Of a stretch of DNA of 32,069 nt, positions 1 through 6,447 are shown one piece after another. Under the pieces are notes generated by a model, which was given only the letters and a program-made list of their open reading frames with translations, had not been told where the DNA came from and searched no databases. Origin of the DNA: a candidate division NC10 bacterium RIFCSPLOWO2_12_FULL_66_18 (GTDB taxonomy: Bacteria; Methylomirabilota; Methylomirabilia; Methylomirabilales; 2-02-FULL-66-22). Both the position numbers and the translations under genes were made by a program. Location of the stretch: contig METI01000165.1 of assembly GCA_001771285.1 (NCBI GenBank), positions 26,286 through 58,354 on the forward strand, given 5' to 3'. Every line of letters starts with the position of its first letter. Positions within the stretch are counted from its first letter, which is position 1.

Positions 1-67
1 CGCGGAGCTCCACCGTGACGTCCTTCCACGTCATCGCCCACGTCCGACGAAGCAGTTCAGCTACCAT
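1..67 (-). CDS. ccmB: CcmB heme exporter permease, N-terminal 22 residues only (runs off the left edge)
   Basis: Only the first 22 codons lie in the window. An ATG at 67-65 is preceded by a good Shine-Dalgarno (GGGAGAGG, about 71-78 on minus). The peptide reads MVAELLRRTWAMTWKDVTVE and continues to the edge. The pattern of a W-A-x-x-x-K-D-hydrophobic-x-x-E-x-R stretch right after the start is typical of the cytoplasmic N-terminus of CcmB, the membrane subunit of the CcmAB(C) transporter of cytochrome c maturation. The position directly downstream of a CcmA-like ATPase supports the call. The 184-base gap to ccmA is unusually large for this pair and is filled by repeats. Identity rests on 22 residues plus context. 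Confidence 0.6.
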   Translation of the reverse strand, partial: MVAELLRRTWAMTWKDVTVELR

Positions 68-138
68 ACCTCTCCCTCGACCGAGAGCTTCGTTCTGCCG
101 CGGTCTCCCGTGGGCTGGGGCCACGTCATCGCCCACGT
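26..138. repeat. 18-bp exact direct repeat, one copy inside the ccmB start region
   Basis: The 18-mer CCACGTCATCGCCCACGT occurs at 26-43 and again at 121-138. The left copy encodes the T-W-A-M-T-W part of the CcmB N-terminus. The right copy lies in the ccmA-ccmB gap next to the octamer repeat and has no coding role that I can see. Confidence 0.85.
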
Positions 139-146
139 GCGAGTGC

Positions 147-220
147 GTTCGGGCGTTCGGCAGTTCGGGTGTTCGGCTGTTCGGGAACGACCGAACCTCC
201 GAACTGTCGAACAGTCGAAC
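147..220. repeat. Octamer-phased palindromic repeat between ccmA and ccmB
   Basis: Five consecutive 8-base units with consensus GTTCGGNN cover 147-186. They are followed at the same 8-base phase by four units carrying CGAAC (192-196, 200-204, 208-212, 216-220), which is the reverse complement of the GTTCG core. The two halves can pair into a long imperfect hairpin on either strand. The element lies between two genes that should be co-transcribed. Confidence 0.85.
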
Positions 221-244
221 GCCTTTGACCGAACTCGCCTCACC

Positions 245-286
245 CATCCATCATTCCGCATTCCGCAATCCGCAATCCACATTCGT
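245..286. repeat. Heptamer tandem repeat overlapping the 3' end of ccmA
   Basis: Six 7-base units with consensus CATTCCG run without a gap from 245 to 286. The ccmA reading frame enters the repeat and stops at 251-253, so the last residues (about NVDCGLRNAE) are encoded by repeat units. The natural end of CcmA was probably a little further upstream before the repeat was gained. Confidence 0.8.
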
Positions 287-991
287 CGCGTCGCCGCCCT
301 CCGCGTACCGCGCGTAGAGGTCGCGCAGGTGATCGCCCGAAAGCCCTTCTTTCCCGACGCGCCATGCCACCGCGCCGTCTCGCATGAGCACGAAGCGGTC
401 CGCCATGCCGTAGGCCCGGGAGAGGTTGTGGGTGGCCACGACCGCTGCACCGCCCCGCGCCGTGACTGAGACCACGTACCCGTTAAGCAGGGCGATGGCC
501 GCCTGGTCCAACGTGTTGTGTGGCTCGTCCAGGAACAGGAGTTCCGGCTCGAAGAGGAGCATCTTGCCGATGACCAGGCGCCGCTTCATGCCGGTGCTGA
601 AGGTTCGGACCTTGGAGCGCGCATGCCCGTCCAGTCCCACCTCGGTAAGCGCCTTGATGACCGACCCGCGGTCCGGTCGCATCCCGCGCATGGCCGCCGC
701 GAACTGCAGGTTCTCTTCGGCCGTCAGCTCCTCGTACAGGTGGTGGCTGTGCGAGATCATCCCGATCCGTCGCCGGATGGCGTCGCGGCCCGTCAGCAGG
801 TCCTGACCCAGCACGCGCCCGCCGCCCGCGGTGGGCTTGGTGGCCGTGGCCAGGAGCTTCAGCAGGGTGGTCTTCCCCGCCCCGTTGGGCCCCAGGAGCG
901 CCACCACCTCGCCTGGATCCACCCGGAGGTCCACGGCGTCGAGGGCCAGCGTGCTCCCGAACACCTTCGTGAGACCCTGGACTTCCACCAT
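251..991 (-). CDS. ccmA: ABC transporter ATP-binding protein, CcmA-like (heme exporter)
   Basis: This 246-residue ATPase is of the CcmA type, the cytoplasmic motor of the CcmAB(C) complex needed for heme handling in cytochrome c maturation. Visible motifs are Walker A (GPNGAGKT, about residues 32-39), a CcmA-like signature (FSTGMKRR), Walker B followed by the D-loop (LLFLDEPHNTLD) and the H-loop (VVATHN). The start is set at the ATG before V-E-V-Q-G-L-T-K, where family alignments begin; a longer frame to 1045 would start in a low-complexity leader without an SD. The gene lies downstream of a siroheme decarboxylase and a 4-TM protein, and ccmB follows, so a heme/cytochrome c role is likely. 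The last ten or so residues come from a heptamer repeat and are probably not functional. Confidence 0.82.
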   Translation of the reverse strand: MVEVQGLTKVFGSTLALDAVDLRVDPGEVVALLGPNGAGKTTLLKLLATATKPTAGGGRVLGQDLLTGRDAIRRRIGMISHSHHLYEELTAEENLQFAAAMRGMRPDRGSVIKALTEVGLDGHARSKVRTFSTGMKRRLVIGKMLLFEPELLFLDEPHNTLDQAAIALLNGYVVSVTARGGAAVVATHNLSRAYGMADRFVLMRDGAVAWRVGKEGLSGDHLRDLYARYAEGGDATNVDCGLRNAE

Positions 992-1033
992 GGGTTCGCC
1001 CACGCCGCTCCCCCTCGCCCGGGCTTTTCTTGT

Positions 1034-1174
1034 ACGGGGCCCCATCCCGGCCCTCTATGATTTCGGATCTCGGATTGCGGATTTCGGGTTTGAGGAGATC
1101 CGAAATTCGACATTCAAAATTCGAAATCGGAGGTGGGTCCCTCCGGCTTCTCTCCCACGGGGCCCCATCCCGGC
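1034..1174. repeat. 18-bp direct repeat flanking the 1059-1128 heptamer element
   Basis: ACGGGGCCCCATCCCGGC occurs exactly at 1034-1051 and 1157-1174, on each side of the palindromic heptamer array. Further bases beyond each copy are also related on the minus strand (an AGA/CAAGAAAAGCC-type stretch). This suggests a small duplication or insertion footprint. No transposase is present. Confidence 0.8.
1059..1128. repeat. Heptamer-phased palindromic repeat (ten units) between the 4-TM gene and ccmA
   Basis: Seventy bases divide exactly into ten heptamers. The first four fit GATNNCG (GATTTCG at both ends), the middle two are a bridge, and the last four resemble CGAAATT/CGAAATC, the reverse complement of the first four. 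The terminal units GATTTCG (1059) and CGAAATC (1122) are exact complements. The element is AT-rich against its surroundings and would fold into a hairpin of roughly 28 bp arms with mismatches. It sits between two genes of one leftward operon, so it may process, stabilise or attenuate the transcript. Confidence 0.88.
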
Positions 1175-1220
1175 TCGTCCCTCGCTCCACAACGGGCTCG
1201 GGTCCAGCCGGGTCCCTCCC

Positions 1221-1721
1221 CTACCCCCGTGCCAGCGCCATCCCGAGGCCGCTCAATGCCGCGGCCAGCCCCGCGCCGGTCAGTGCGCACACCTGGATCC
1301 GGGTAACCACCTTGAGCTGCCACGCCTCCACCTCGGGCGGAACGGTCCCACCGTCCTCGGGAAGCGAGCGGACCAGGCGCAACCCCAGGCCGAAGAACTG
1401 ATAGCTGCTCAGCATCACCAGGGCGAATGCCAGCAGGAGCTTGGGGCCGAGGAGCGTGAACAGCGCGGGAAAGTACTGCGGTCCCAGCGCGGCCTTGGCA
1501 GAGGTGAGGGAAAATGCACCGGTCATGACCAGAACCCCCAGCGCCGCCAGGCTCGTGGGGTGGTACCACCGGATGACCGCGGCCACGGTCCGGATCCGCT
1601 GCCCCGGCGCCGCGGCCGAAAGTCCCGGGATCAGGGCCGCGCCCAGGAACCAGGACCCGCCCAGGTACACCATCGCGGCCAGCAGATGGGCGAACCGGGT
1701 CAGCCACTCAATGCCTGGCAT
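1221..1721 (-). CDS. 4-TM membrane protein of CopD/HemJ-like appearance
   Basis: The protein has 166 residues from the preferred start. Four hydrophobic segments are visible: F-A-H-L-L-A-A-M near the start, a second around GVLVMTG, a third at LLGPKLLLAFALVML, and a fourth at GAGLAAALSGLG. A histidine sits in TM1 (FAHLLA) and a W-Y-H-P motif precedes TM2, reminiscent of the heme- or copper-binding histidines of CopD/HemJ-type proteins; I cannot name the family with certainty. The ATG at 1721 has a GGGAG/AGGCAGGG-type SD. An alternative ATG at 1784 lies immediately after a hairpin and has no SD. The gene lies between the siroheme decarboxylase and ccmA, so a role in heme handling or electron transfer is plausible but inferred. 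Confidence 0.7.
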   Translation of the reverse strand: MPGIEWLTRFAHLLAAMVYLGGSWFLGAALIPGLSAAAPGQRIRTVAAVIRWYHPTSLAALGVLVMTGAFSLTSAKAALGPQYFPALFTLLGPKLLLAFALVMLSSYQFFGLGLRLVRSLPEDGGTVPPEVEAWQLKVVTRIQVCALTGAGLAAALSGLGMALARG

Positions 1722-1784
1722 CCCTGCCTGCTCCCGGTTCAGCGGCACAGCGGACACCCCGGCCACCGTCGGGGTATGGCCCAT

Positions 1785-1799
1785 CCACGCCTAGCGTGG
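1785..1799. other. Small perfect palindrome centred on the stop codon of the siroheme decarboxylase gene
   Basis: CCACGC-CTA-GCGTGG forms a 6-bp stem whose loop is the stop triplet itself (TAG on minus, 1793-1791). It may be a weak pause or processing hairpin between this gene and the downstream 4-TM gene. No T-tract follows. Confidence 0.5.
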
Positions 1800-2870
1800 A
1801 TTGGCCGCCAGCATCCCGGAATCCGCCGGGACGGCACCTGCCGACTGGCGGGCCTGCGCTTCCCACTCGTCCAATTCGGGGGTGAAATACTTCAGCCGGA
1901 CCTTCTTGTATTCCTTCGTGCTGTACAGCAGCGCGTACTCGGTGATGCCGGTCGCGGCTGAGATGGCGCCGATGATCTCCTGACAATCCTTGGCCTTCTG
2001 GCCGTGCACCATGGTGAAGATGTTATAGAGCCAGTCCGGATACGTGGGCCGCAGGTAGCAGTGGCTGACGCCCCGGAAGCTCCCCATGATCTTGCCGACT
2101 TCCTCCGCCCGCTCGGGGGGCACCACCCACACGCCCATGGCATTCGCCCGGAAGCCGGCCTCGCGATGGTGCAGGACAGCCGCCACCCGGCGCAGGTAGC
2201 CCTGCGCCTGCAGGTGCCCCGCGACCTCGAAGAGCGCCTCCTCGGAGAGACCCATGCGGTCCGCCATGGGCCGGTACGGCTCCGGCACCAGGGGGAAGTC
2301 CCCCTGCAATTCGTGGATGGCCGCGATGTCCACCCCGCGAAGGCCCGCGGGGCCGGCCGCGGGCCGGCGCACATCGCTGTATCCGCCTGCAGCGGATTCC
2401 ACGCGCTCTGCGCCGCTCTTCCCCTCCATGTCGAGCTGGACGCCGATCTTGAACAGCCGCAGCGTGGGCAGGATGCGGGTGGAATCGGCGCCGGCCATGG
2501 CATGCAAGCGCTCCACCGTCCACTGCAGGTCACTGGAGGGCGGCACCGCCAGCGTGAACCACAGGTTGAAGGCGTGGTTCCGCTTGTAATTATGGCTGAC
2601 GCCGGGGTGGCTGTTCACCGCCGCCGCGGCCGCGTCCAGCCGGTCCGCCTGGATCCGCATGGCGATCAGGCTGCTCTTGTAACCGAGGCTGCGCGTGTCG
2701 AAGATCGCGCTGATCTGGCGAACCACCTTCTGCTGTCTCAGGGAGGCAATCCGGTCAATGACTTCGCCCTCGGACAGGTCCAGCGGCACCCCCAGGGCCT
2801 GGAACGGGCGGGAGACCAGCGGGAAATCCGCCTGGATCGCGTTCAGCAGTCGCTTGTCCCGATCGTCCAT
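1791..2870 (-). CDS. Fused siroheme decarboxylase (AhbA-AhbB / NirD-NirL type)
   Basis: This 359-residue protein has two tandem Lrp/AsnC-like siroheme decarboxylase halves, about residues 1-150 and 185-340. Each half begins with a similar helix followed by D-F-P-L-V. The first half carries V-S-H-N-Y-K-R-N-H with F-N-L-W-F-T (His93, His99), the AhbA/NirD-side signature. The second has V-S-H-C-Y-L-R-P-T-Y-P-D-W (His270), the AhbB/NirL-side signature. The family decarboxylates the C12 and C18 acetates of siroheme to didecarbosiroheme, en route to heme b (Ahb pathway) or heme d1. The ATG at 2870 has an AAGGGGGAG SD seven bases upstream; the longer open frame to 3140 is rejected because it crosses the promoter. 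The gene opens an apparent operon with ccmA/ccmB. Which heme it serves cannot be told from this window. Confidence 0.88.
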   Translation of the reverse strand: MDDRDKRLLNAIQADFPLVSRPFQALGVPLDLSEGEVIDRIASLRQQKVVRQISAIFDTRSLGYKSSLIAMRIQADRLDAAAAAVNSHPGVSHNYKRNHAFNLWFTLAVPPSSDLQWTVERLHAMAGADSTRILPTLRLFKIGVQLDMEGKSGAERVESAAGGYSDVRRPAAGPAGLRGVDIAAIHELQGDFPLVPEPYRPMADRMGLSEEALFEVAGHLQAQGYLRRVAAVLHHREAGFRANAMGVWVVPPERAEEVGKIMGSFRGVSHCYLRPTYPDWLYNIFTMVHGQKAKDCQEIIGAISAATGITEYALLYSTKEYKKVRLKYFTPELDEWEAQARQSAGAVPADSGMLAANPR

Positions 2871-2947
2871 GAATCCACTCCCCCTTGGCAGAGCCGCCGA
2901 AGCCGGCGCATCGAGCGCGCGAGGGCTCGACACGGTATCGTGCAGGG

Positions 2948-2976
2948 ATGATACTGGATTATTCCCGGGCTGACAA
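2948..2976 (-). promoter_or_regulatory. Sigma-70-type promoter for the siroheme decarboxylase operon
   Basis: On minus, TTGTCA (2976-2971), a 17-base spacer and TATCAT (2953-2948) match both boxes at 5 of 6. The predicted start near 2941 leaves a leader of about 70 bases. An interrupted inverted repeat GTATC...GATAC at 2935-2954 overlaps the -10 box and could be an operator. Confidence 0.6.
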
Positions 2977-3105
2977 GCCGCCGGCCACCAACGTTTTCGT
3001 GCGCGCGGTGGGCAGCCACCGCCCGGCACGCCGCCCACTTGCACCTGGCTCTGCCGACCCGCGCCAGCCGGCGGACGCGACTCCGAATTCCGGAGAAGAT
3101 TGCGA

Positions 3106-3702
3106 TCAGGACGCGGGGATTCGCGGTTCGCCAGGAGCATCCCCTGCCCCCGAGGTGGCCAGGCGGCACCCCCCGCATTTCGTCCGGGAGGAGGCGCCGT
3201 CCCCCGTCTCGTAGGCGAGGCAACACTTCAGGCGGCCGCACATGCCGGCCGAGCGGTCCGGCGTCAGCGGGAACTTCTGCTCCTTCACCAGCTTCACGGA
3301 GACGGTGGGAAAGCCGGGCAGGAAGCTCTTGCAACACAACGTCCGCCCGCACGGGCCGCAGGTGCCGGCGCGCTTCGCCTCGTCGCGCGGGCCAAGGCGG
3401 TGCATGGTGACTCGCATGCGCAGGTCGCGACAGAGATCCCGATGCAACTCCCGGAAGTCCACCTTCTCGTCCGACGAGAAGAAGATGGTCACGCCCCGAC
3501 CGCCGGGCTCGAAGTCCACGGCCACGAAACGCATGGGGAGATTCCGCGCCGCGAAATGCCGGCGGGAGATGCTCCGGATCTCCTCCCGGGTCCGGGAGGA
3601 CCGGGCGGCCTTCACCGGCAGCCGCTGATCCTCTCCCCCGGCTGTCTTGGGGGCCGGCCTGACCTGTCCGTCAAGCGACTGGGTACCCTCGTCCACCCGC
3701 AT
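3106..3702 (-). CDS. Short PSP1/RicT-like protein lacking the usual N-terminal part
   Basis: The 198-residue product matches the C-terminal core of PSP1/RicT (YaaT) proteins. It has a helix ending L-P-M-R-F-V-A-V-D-F, a strand pair with F-F-S-S-D-E-K-V-D-F-R-E-L, then CGPCGRTLCC (115-124), M-C-G-R-L-K-C-C-L-A-Y-E (154-165) and an extra C-G-G-C near the end. The cysteines correspond to those that hold Fe-S clusters in the B. subtilis RicAFT complex. Members are usually 270-300 residues and start with a beta-rich segment; here about 40 low-similarity residues stand in its place. No frameshifted remainder is possible because the upstream PHP gene is intact and ends four bases away. The stop of PHP and the SD of this gene overlap, suggesting coupling. 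Function here is unknown. Confidence 0.75.
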   Translation of the reverse strand: MRVDEGTQSLDGQVRPAPKTAGGEDQRLPVKAARSSRTREEIRSISRRHFAARNLPMRFVAVDFEPGGRGVTIFFSSDEKVDFRELHRDLCRDLRMRVTMHRLGPRDEAKRAGTCGPCGRTLCCKSFLPGFPTVSVKLVKEQKFPLTPDRSAGMCGRLKCCLAYETGDGASSRTKCGGCRLATSGAGDAPGEPRIPAS

Positions 3703-3705
3703 TCC

Positions 3706-4545
3706 TCACTGGCACAGAGAGGCGCGCCGAGCCGCCGCCGCTTCCAACCTGCCGAATTCCTCCTCCGGGAGACAGGGCATGCCGGGCATGGAGCCGTGAT
3801 CGCGGTCCGCAGCTCCGTGGAAGTCCGACCCGCCCGTCACCAGGAGCCCCCGCCGTTCGGCCAGCCGGCGGTAATGTGCGGTCAGGCCGGGCGTGTGGTT
3901 GACGTGGTAGGCCTCGATGGCATCCAGGCCCGCGTCCACCAAGTCGGGGATTGCCGCATCCCGGTTGTGCAACCCCGGATGCGCCAGCGAGGCCAACCCG
4001 CCCGCCTCGTGCATGACCCGGATCGCATCCGCCACGGTCACGTCCAGCCGCGGCACGTAGGCCGGCCTGCCCTCGCCGAGGTACCGGTCGAAGGCCTCGT
4101 CGGTGCTGGCGACGAACCCGCGCCGGACCAGGACGCGGGCCAGGTGGGGCCGCCCCACGTTGCCGTCCCGCGCCAGGGCCATGACCTCTTCTGTATTGAC
4201 GGCCATCCCCAGCACCCGCAACCGACCCAGCATCGTCTGCAGTCGCGTGCGCCGGGCCTCCCGCCTCTCCCGGAGGAAGGCGAGCAGCCTGGCGTCCGTG
4301 GGGTCCACGAAGTACCCCAGGAGGTGAAATTCCACCTTCTGCCAGACCGCAGACAGCTCGATCCCCGGGATCAGGCGAATGCCCAGAGCGCGTGCGTGCG
4401 TCTCCGCTTCCGCCACGGCATCCACGGTGTCGTGGTCGGTGACGCTGAAGACCTGCAGGCGTGCGGCCTGAACGGCCTGGACCAGGGCCGCCGGACCGAG
4501 GAGCCCGTCCGAAGCCGTGGTGTGCATGTGGAGGTCAACGCGCAT
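3706..4545 (-). CDS. PHP-domain phosphoesterase (YciV/RNase AM-like)
   Basis: This 279-residue metallophosphoesterase carries the standard PHP metal ligands: D-L-H-M-H-T at residues 4-9, S-D-G just after, S-V-T-D-H-D-T, a G-I-E-L-S strand, S-L-A-H-P-G and T-G-G-S-D-F-H-G near the C-terminus. The length and motif set fit the YciV/TrpH branch, whose characterised members hydrolyse 3',5'-nucleoside bisphosphates and trim 5' ends of RNA. It starts with ATG at 4545 behind a consensus-like promoter with a short leader. It is followed directly by the PSP1-like gene in what looks like a two-gene operon, which hints at RNA metabolism (inference). Confidence 0.85.
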   Translation of the reverse strand: MRVDLHMHTTASDGLLGPAALVQAVQAARLQVFSVTDHDTVDAVAEAETHARALGIRLIPGIELSAVWQKVEFHLLGYFVDPTDARLLAFLRERREARRTRLQTMLGRLRVLGMAVNTEEVMALARDGNVGRPHLARVLVRRGFVASTDEAFDRYLGEGRPAYVPRLDVTVADAIRVMHEAGGLASLAHPGLHNRDAAIPDLVDAGLDAIEAYHVNHTPGLTAHYRRLAERRGLLVTGGSDFHGAADRDHGSMPGMPCLPEEEFGRLEAAAARRASLCQ

Positions 4546-4587
4546 CTTGGTGTCGGTTCCTTATCGTGATACAGGAGTAATGGCGTG

Positions 4588-4616
4588 ACTTTAGTTGTGC
4601 CCCGGGGGACTGTCAA
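4588..4616 (-). promoter_or_regulatory. Sigma-70-type promoter for the PHP-PSP1 operon
   Basis: On minus, a perfect TTGACA (4616-4611), a 17-base spacer and TAAAGT (4593-4588). The predicted start is about 36 bases before the PHP ATG. The spacer contains a CCCCGGGG-type palindrome. Confidence 0.6.
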
Positions 4617-4703
4617 CTGGTTTCTCCCGCTTGGTTCCGGTTCCGGATGGGCTCCGGCGGGGCAGTTTCGACAGGCGCGGATCGAGGGGGCACCCTCGCT
4701 TCC

Positions 4704-4787
4704 CTCGGCTCCCGGCTCGCAGTTCTCGGCTCTCGGCACTCGGCTCTCGGCACTCGGCTCTCGGCTCTCGGCTCGCAGCTCTCCCCT
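4704..4787. repeat. Heptamer tandem repeat (12 units) at the 3' end of the aldolase gene
   Basis: Twelve 7-base units in a row, consensus CTCGGCT, with variants CTCGGCA, CGCAGTT/CGCAGCT, CCCGGCT and CTCCCCT. The array overlaps the first two bases of the aldolase stop codon complement (4786-4788). Unlike the other arrays it has no antisense half. Confidence 0.9.
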
Positions 4788-5571
4788 ACGCTTCCGGGAA
4801 GGCCTCCCGGTGCTTGGCCATGGTTTCCGCGGACGCCCTCGAGAGCAGGACCACATCCGAGAGGAGCGTGACCATCTGATACCCCCGGTCGTACAGGGCC
4901 TTGGCCTGCTCCCAGCCGGCCGAAATCGTTCCCAGCGCGACCCCCAGGGCCTTGGCCTTCGCCTCTACCGTGGCGATCGCCGCCTGCACCTCCGGGTGGG
5001 CAGGATTCCCGAGGTGTCCCATGGACGTGGACAGGTCCATGGGCCCGATGAAGAGGGCGTCCACTCCCGGAACCTTGGCAATCTCCTCCAGATTCTGGAC
5101 GGCCTGGGGCGTCTCGATCTGGAGGATCACCAGGACCTCGTCGTTGGCCCGCTTCAGGTAACTGGCGGTATCCCGTCCGAATCCGGCCGCCCGAGGGCTC
5201 CCCGCGATTCCGCGGACGCCGACTGGCGGATACTTGCAGGCCTGGACGGCGGCGATGGCCTGCTCCCGCGTGTTCACCGACGGGATCATGACGCCGTAGG
5301 CCCCGGCATCCAGGATCCGCTTGATCCACACCAGGTCGTTCCAGGGCGCGCGGACGAGGGGCACGACCCCGGAGCCGCCCATGGCCTGGAGCTGGGCGAC
5401 CAGCGTCTGCAGGTCGCCCGGGGAGTGCTCCATGTCAATCAGCACCCAGTCAAAGCCAGCGCGGCACAGGATCTCCGTGGACGTGGGACTGCACAGTTGC
5501 GCCCAGGCCCCCGCGGTCTTCTTTCCGGCCTTGAGCATCCGCTTGACGCGATTCTCGAAGAGTTGGGTCAT
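4786..5571 (-). CDS. HpcH/HpaI-family class II aldolase
   Basis: This 261-residue protein belongs to the HpcH/HpaI aldolase/citrate lyase family of metal-dependent aldolases, which cleave or form 2-keto-3-deoxy acids such as 2-keto-3-deoxy-L-rhamnonate or 4-hydroxy-2-oxo-heptanedioate. Visible features are W-V-L-I-D-M-E-H-S with the catalytic histidine, V-P-L-V-R-A-P-W-N, the metal-ligand Glu in L-Q-I-E-T and the metal-ligand Asp in F-I-G-P-M-D-L-S, with the conserved G-V-R-G between. The start is the ATG at 5571, which has AAGGAG six bases upstream; the ATG at 5589 lies before that SD. No neighbouring catabolic genes indicate the true substrate. It appears to be a single-gene unit that ends in a repeat array. 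Confidence 0.85.
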   Translation of the reverse strand: MTQLFENRVKRMLKAGKKTAGAWAQLCSPTSTEILCRAGFDWVLIDMEHSPGDLQTLVAQLQAMGGSGVVPLVRAPWNDLVWIKRILDAGAYGVMIPSVNTREQAIAAVQACKYPPVGVRGIAGSPRAAGFGRDTASYLKRANDEVLVILQIETPQAVQNLEEIAKVPGVDALFIGPMDLSTSMGHLGNPAHPEVQAAIATVEAKAKALGVALGTISAGWEQAKALYDRGYQMVTLLSDVVLLSRASAETMAKHREAFPEA

Positions 5572-5899
5572 GGGCGTCTCCTTGTGCATCCCCTCCCTCG
5601 GGGAAAGTGATGGTCGCCTCCGCCATTTCCCGGAAAGAGCCTACTCATCTTCGTCGGGTTCGTCCAGCCTGAACCCGCAACGGGTTGCCCGACCAGACAA
5701 TGTGAGAACACTGCGGTGACCACACGGGCGCGGCTGCCCCACTCCGCCCCCGTCCCGGGACAGGCCCGACGGACGGGTTTCACCCTGGCGGATCGCCACG
5801 CAAGGATGCGTCAGAGGCGTTCAACGAAGAGGGTCGAAGAGGTGAGACCGGCAGGGGAGCGTCAGGACGTTCGAGGCGGATCGAGCCACCGGCAGAATC
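5572..5899. other. Intergenic stretch without a recognised gene
   Basis: Between the pilin stop and the aldolase start there are about 330 bases. I see a small inverted repeat, AACCCG-CAA-CGGGTT near 5671-5685, and no convincing promoter, terminator or ORF. Confidence 0.5.
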
Positions 5900-6352
5900 T
5901 TAATATCCGGTCCAGGACCCGTAGACGGAGGAATACCCCACGGATCCCCCGTCCCCGGTACTGGAGACAAATGGGTTGGGATACACCCCGGTGCTGCTTG
6001 CACCCTTGCTGTAGACGTAGACGTCGTCGGTCTGTCCCGGCGTGAGTCCCCCGGTAAGCGCCGGGGAGAGCTGGTAGGTGCTGGTCCACGGGTCCGCGTC
6101 GGTGACGTTGGCGTAGCCCCCCTCACGCATCACCTTGATGGTTGTCGGGTAGGCGTTCTTGTCGTTGCCGTACACGATGGCCTGGGTCGCCGCCGTCTTC
6201 ACGTCCGTGGCAGCGCGGGAATACTTGGACTTCCGCTGCGCAGTCAGCAGGTTGGGGATGGCAATAGCCGCCAGGATACCGATGATGGCCACGACGATGA
6301 GCAGCTCTATCAGCGTGAAGCCCTTGCCCGCCTTGTGCGGGGAGTCGCTCAT
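5900..6352 (-). CDS. Type IV pilin / pseudopilin (prepilin-type cleavage/methylation protein)
   Basis: This 150-residue prepilin has a short charged leader (MSDSPHKAGKG) and a prepilin peptidase site G/F-T-L-I-E, followed by the classic hydrophobic helix L-L-I-V-V-A-I-I-G-I-L-A-A-I-A-I-P. The Glu at mature position 5 is present. The globular part has a Y-P-T-T motif, an alpha-beta loop and a Gly/Ser/Tyr-rich C-terminus (SSVYGSWTGY). There is no cysteine pair. It could be a major pilin or a GspG-like pseudopilin; no assembly genes are nearby to decide. The start is the ATG at 6352 with an AGAGGA SD; the upstream open frame to 6514 crosses the promoter. Pilin genes are often sigma-54/PilR controlled, and a candidate site lies upstream. 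Confidence 0.85.
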   Translation of the reverse strand: MSDSPHKAGKGFTLIELLIVVAIIGILAAIAIPNLLTAQRKSKYSRAATDVKTAATQAIVYGNDKNAYPTTIKVMREGGYANVTDADPWTSTYQLSPALTGGLTPGQTDDVYVYSKGASSTGVYPNPFVSSTGDGGSVGYSSVYGSWTGY

Positions 6353-6412
6353 CGCGTTTCCTCTCCCGAGTCTCCATCGGGCTGGGGGGTTGTTTCTTCC
6401 ACCGTCAAACCC

Positions 6413-6434
6413 CCGGGGGCAGACATGCCCCCGG
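6413..6434. other. Perfect GC hairpin in the pilin leader
   Basis: CCGGGGGC-AGACAT-GCCCCCGG gives an 8-bp stem with a 6-base loop. It would lie at the 5' end of the pilin mRNA if transcription starts from the sigma-54 site just upstream. A 5' stem-loop could stabilise the transcript (inference). Confidence 0.6.
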
Positions 6435-6447
6435 CTCCCACTGGGGA

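Noticed and set aside
3005..3022. Intrinsic terminator for the PHP-PSP1 operon
   Set aside because: GCGGTGG/CCACCGC is a good 7-bp stem, but no T-tract follows on the minus strand and it is about 85 bases past the stop; it may be only a chance hairpin.
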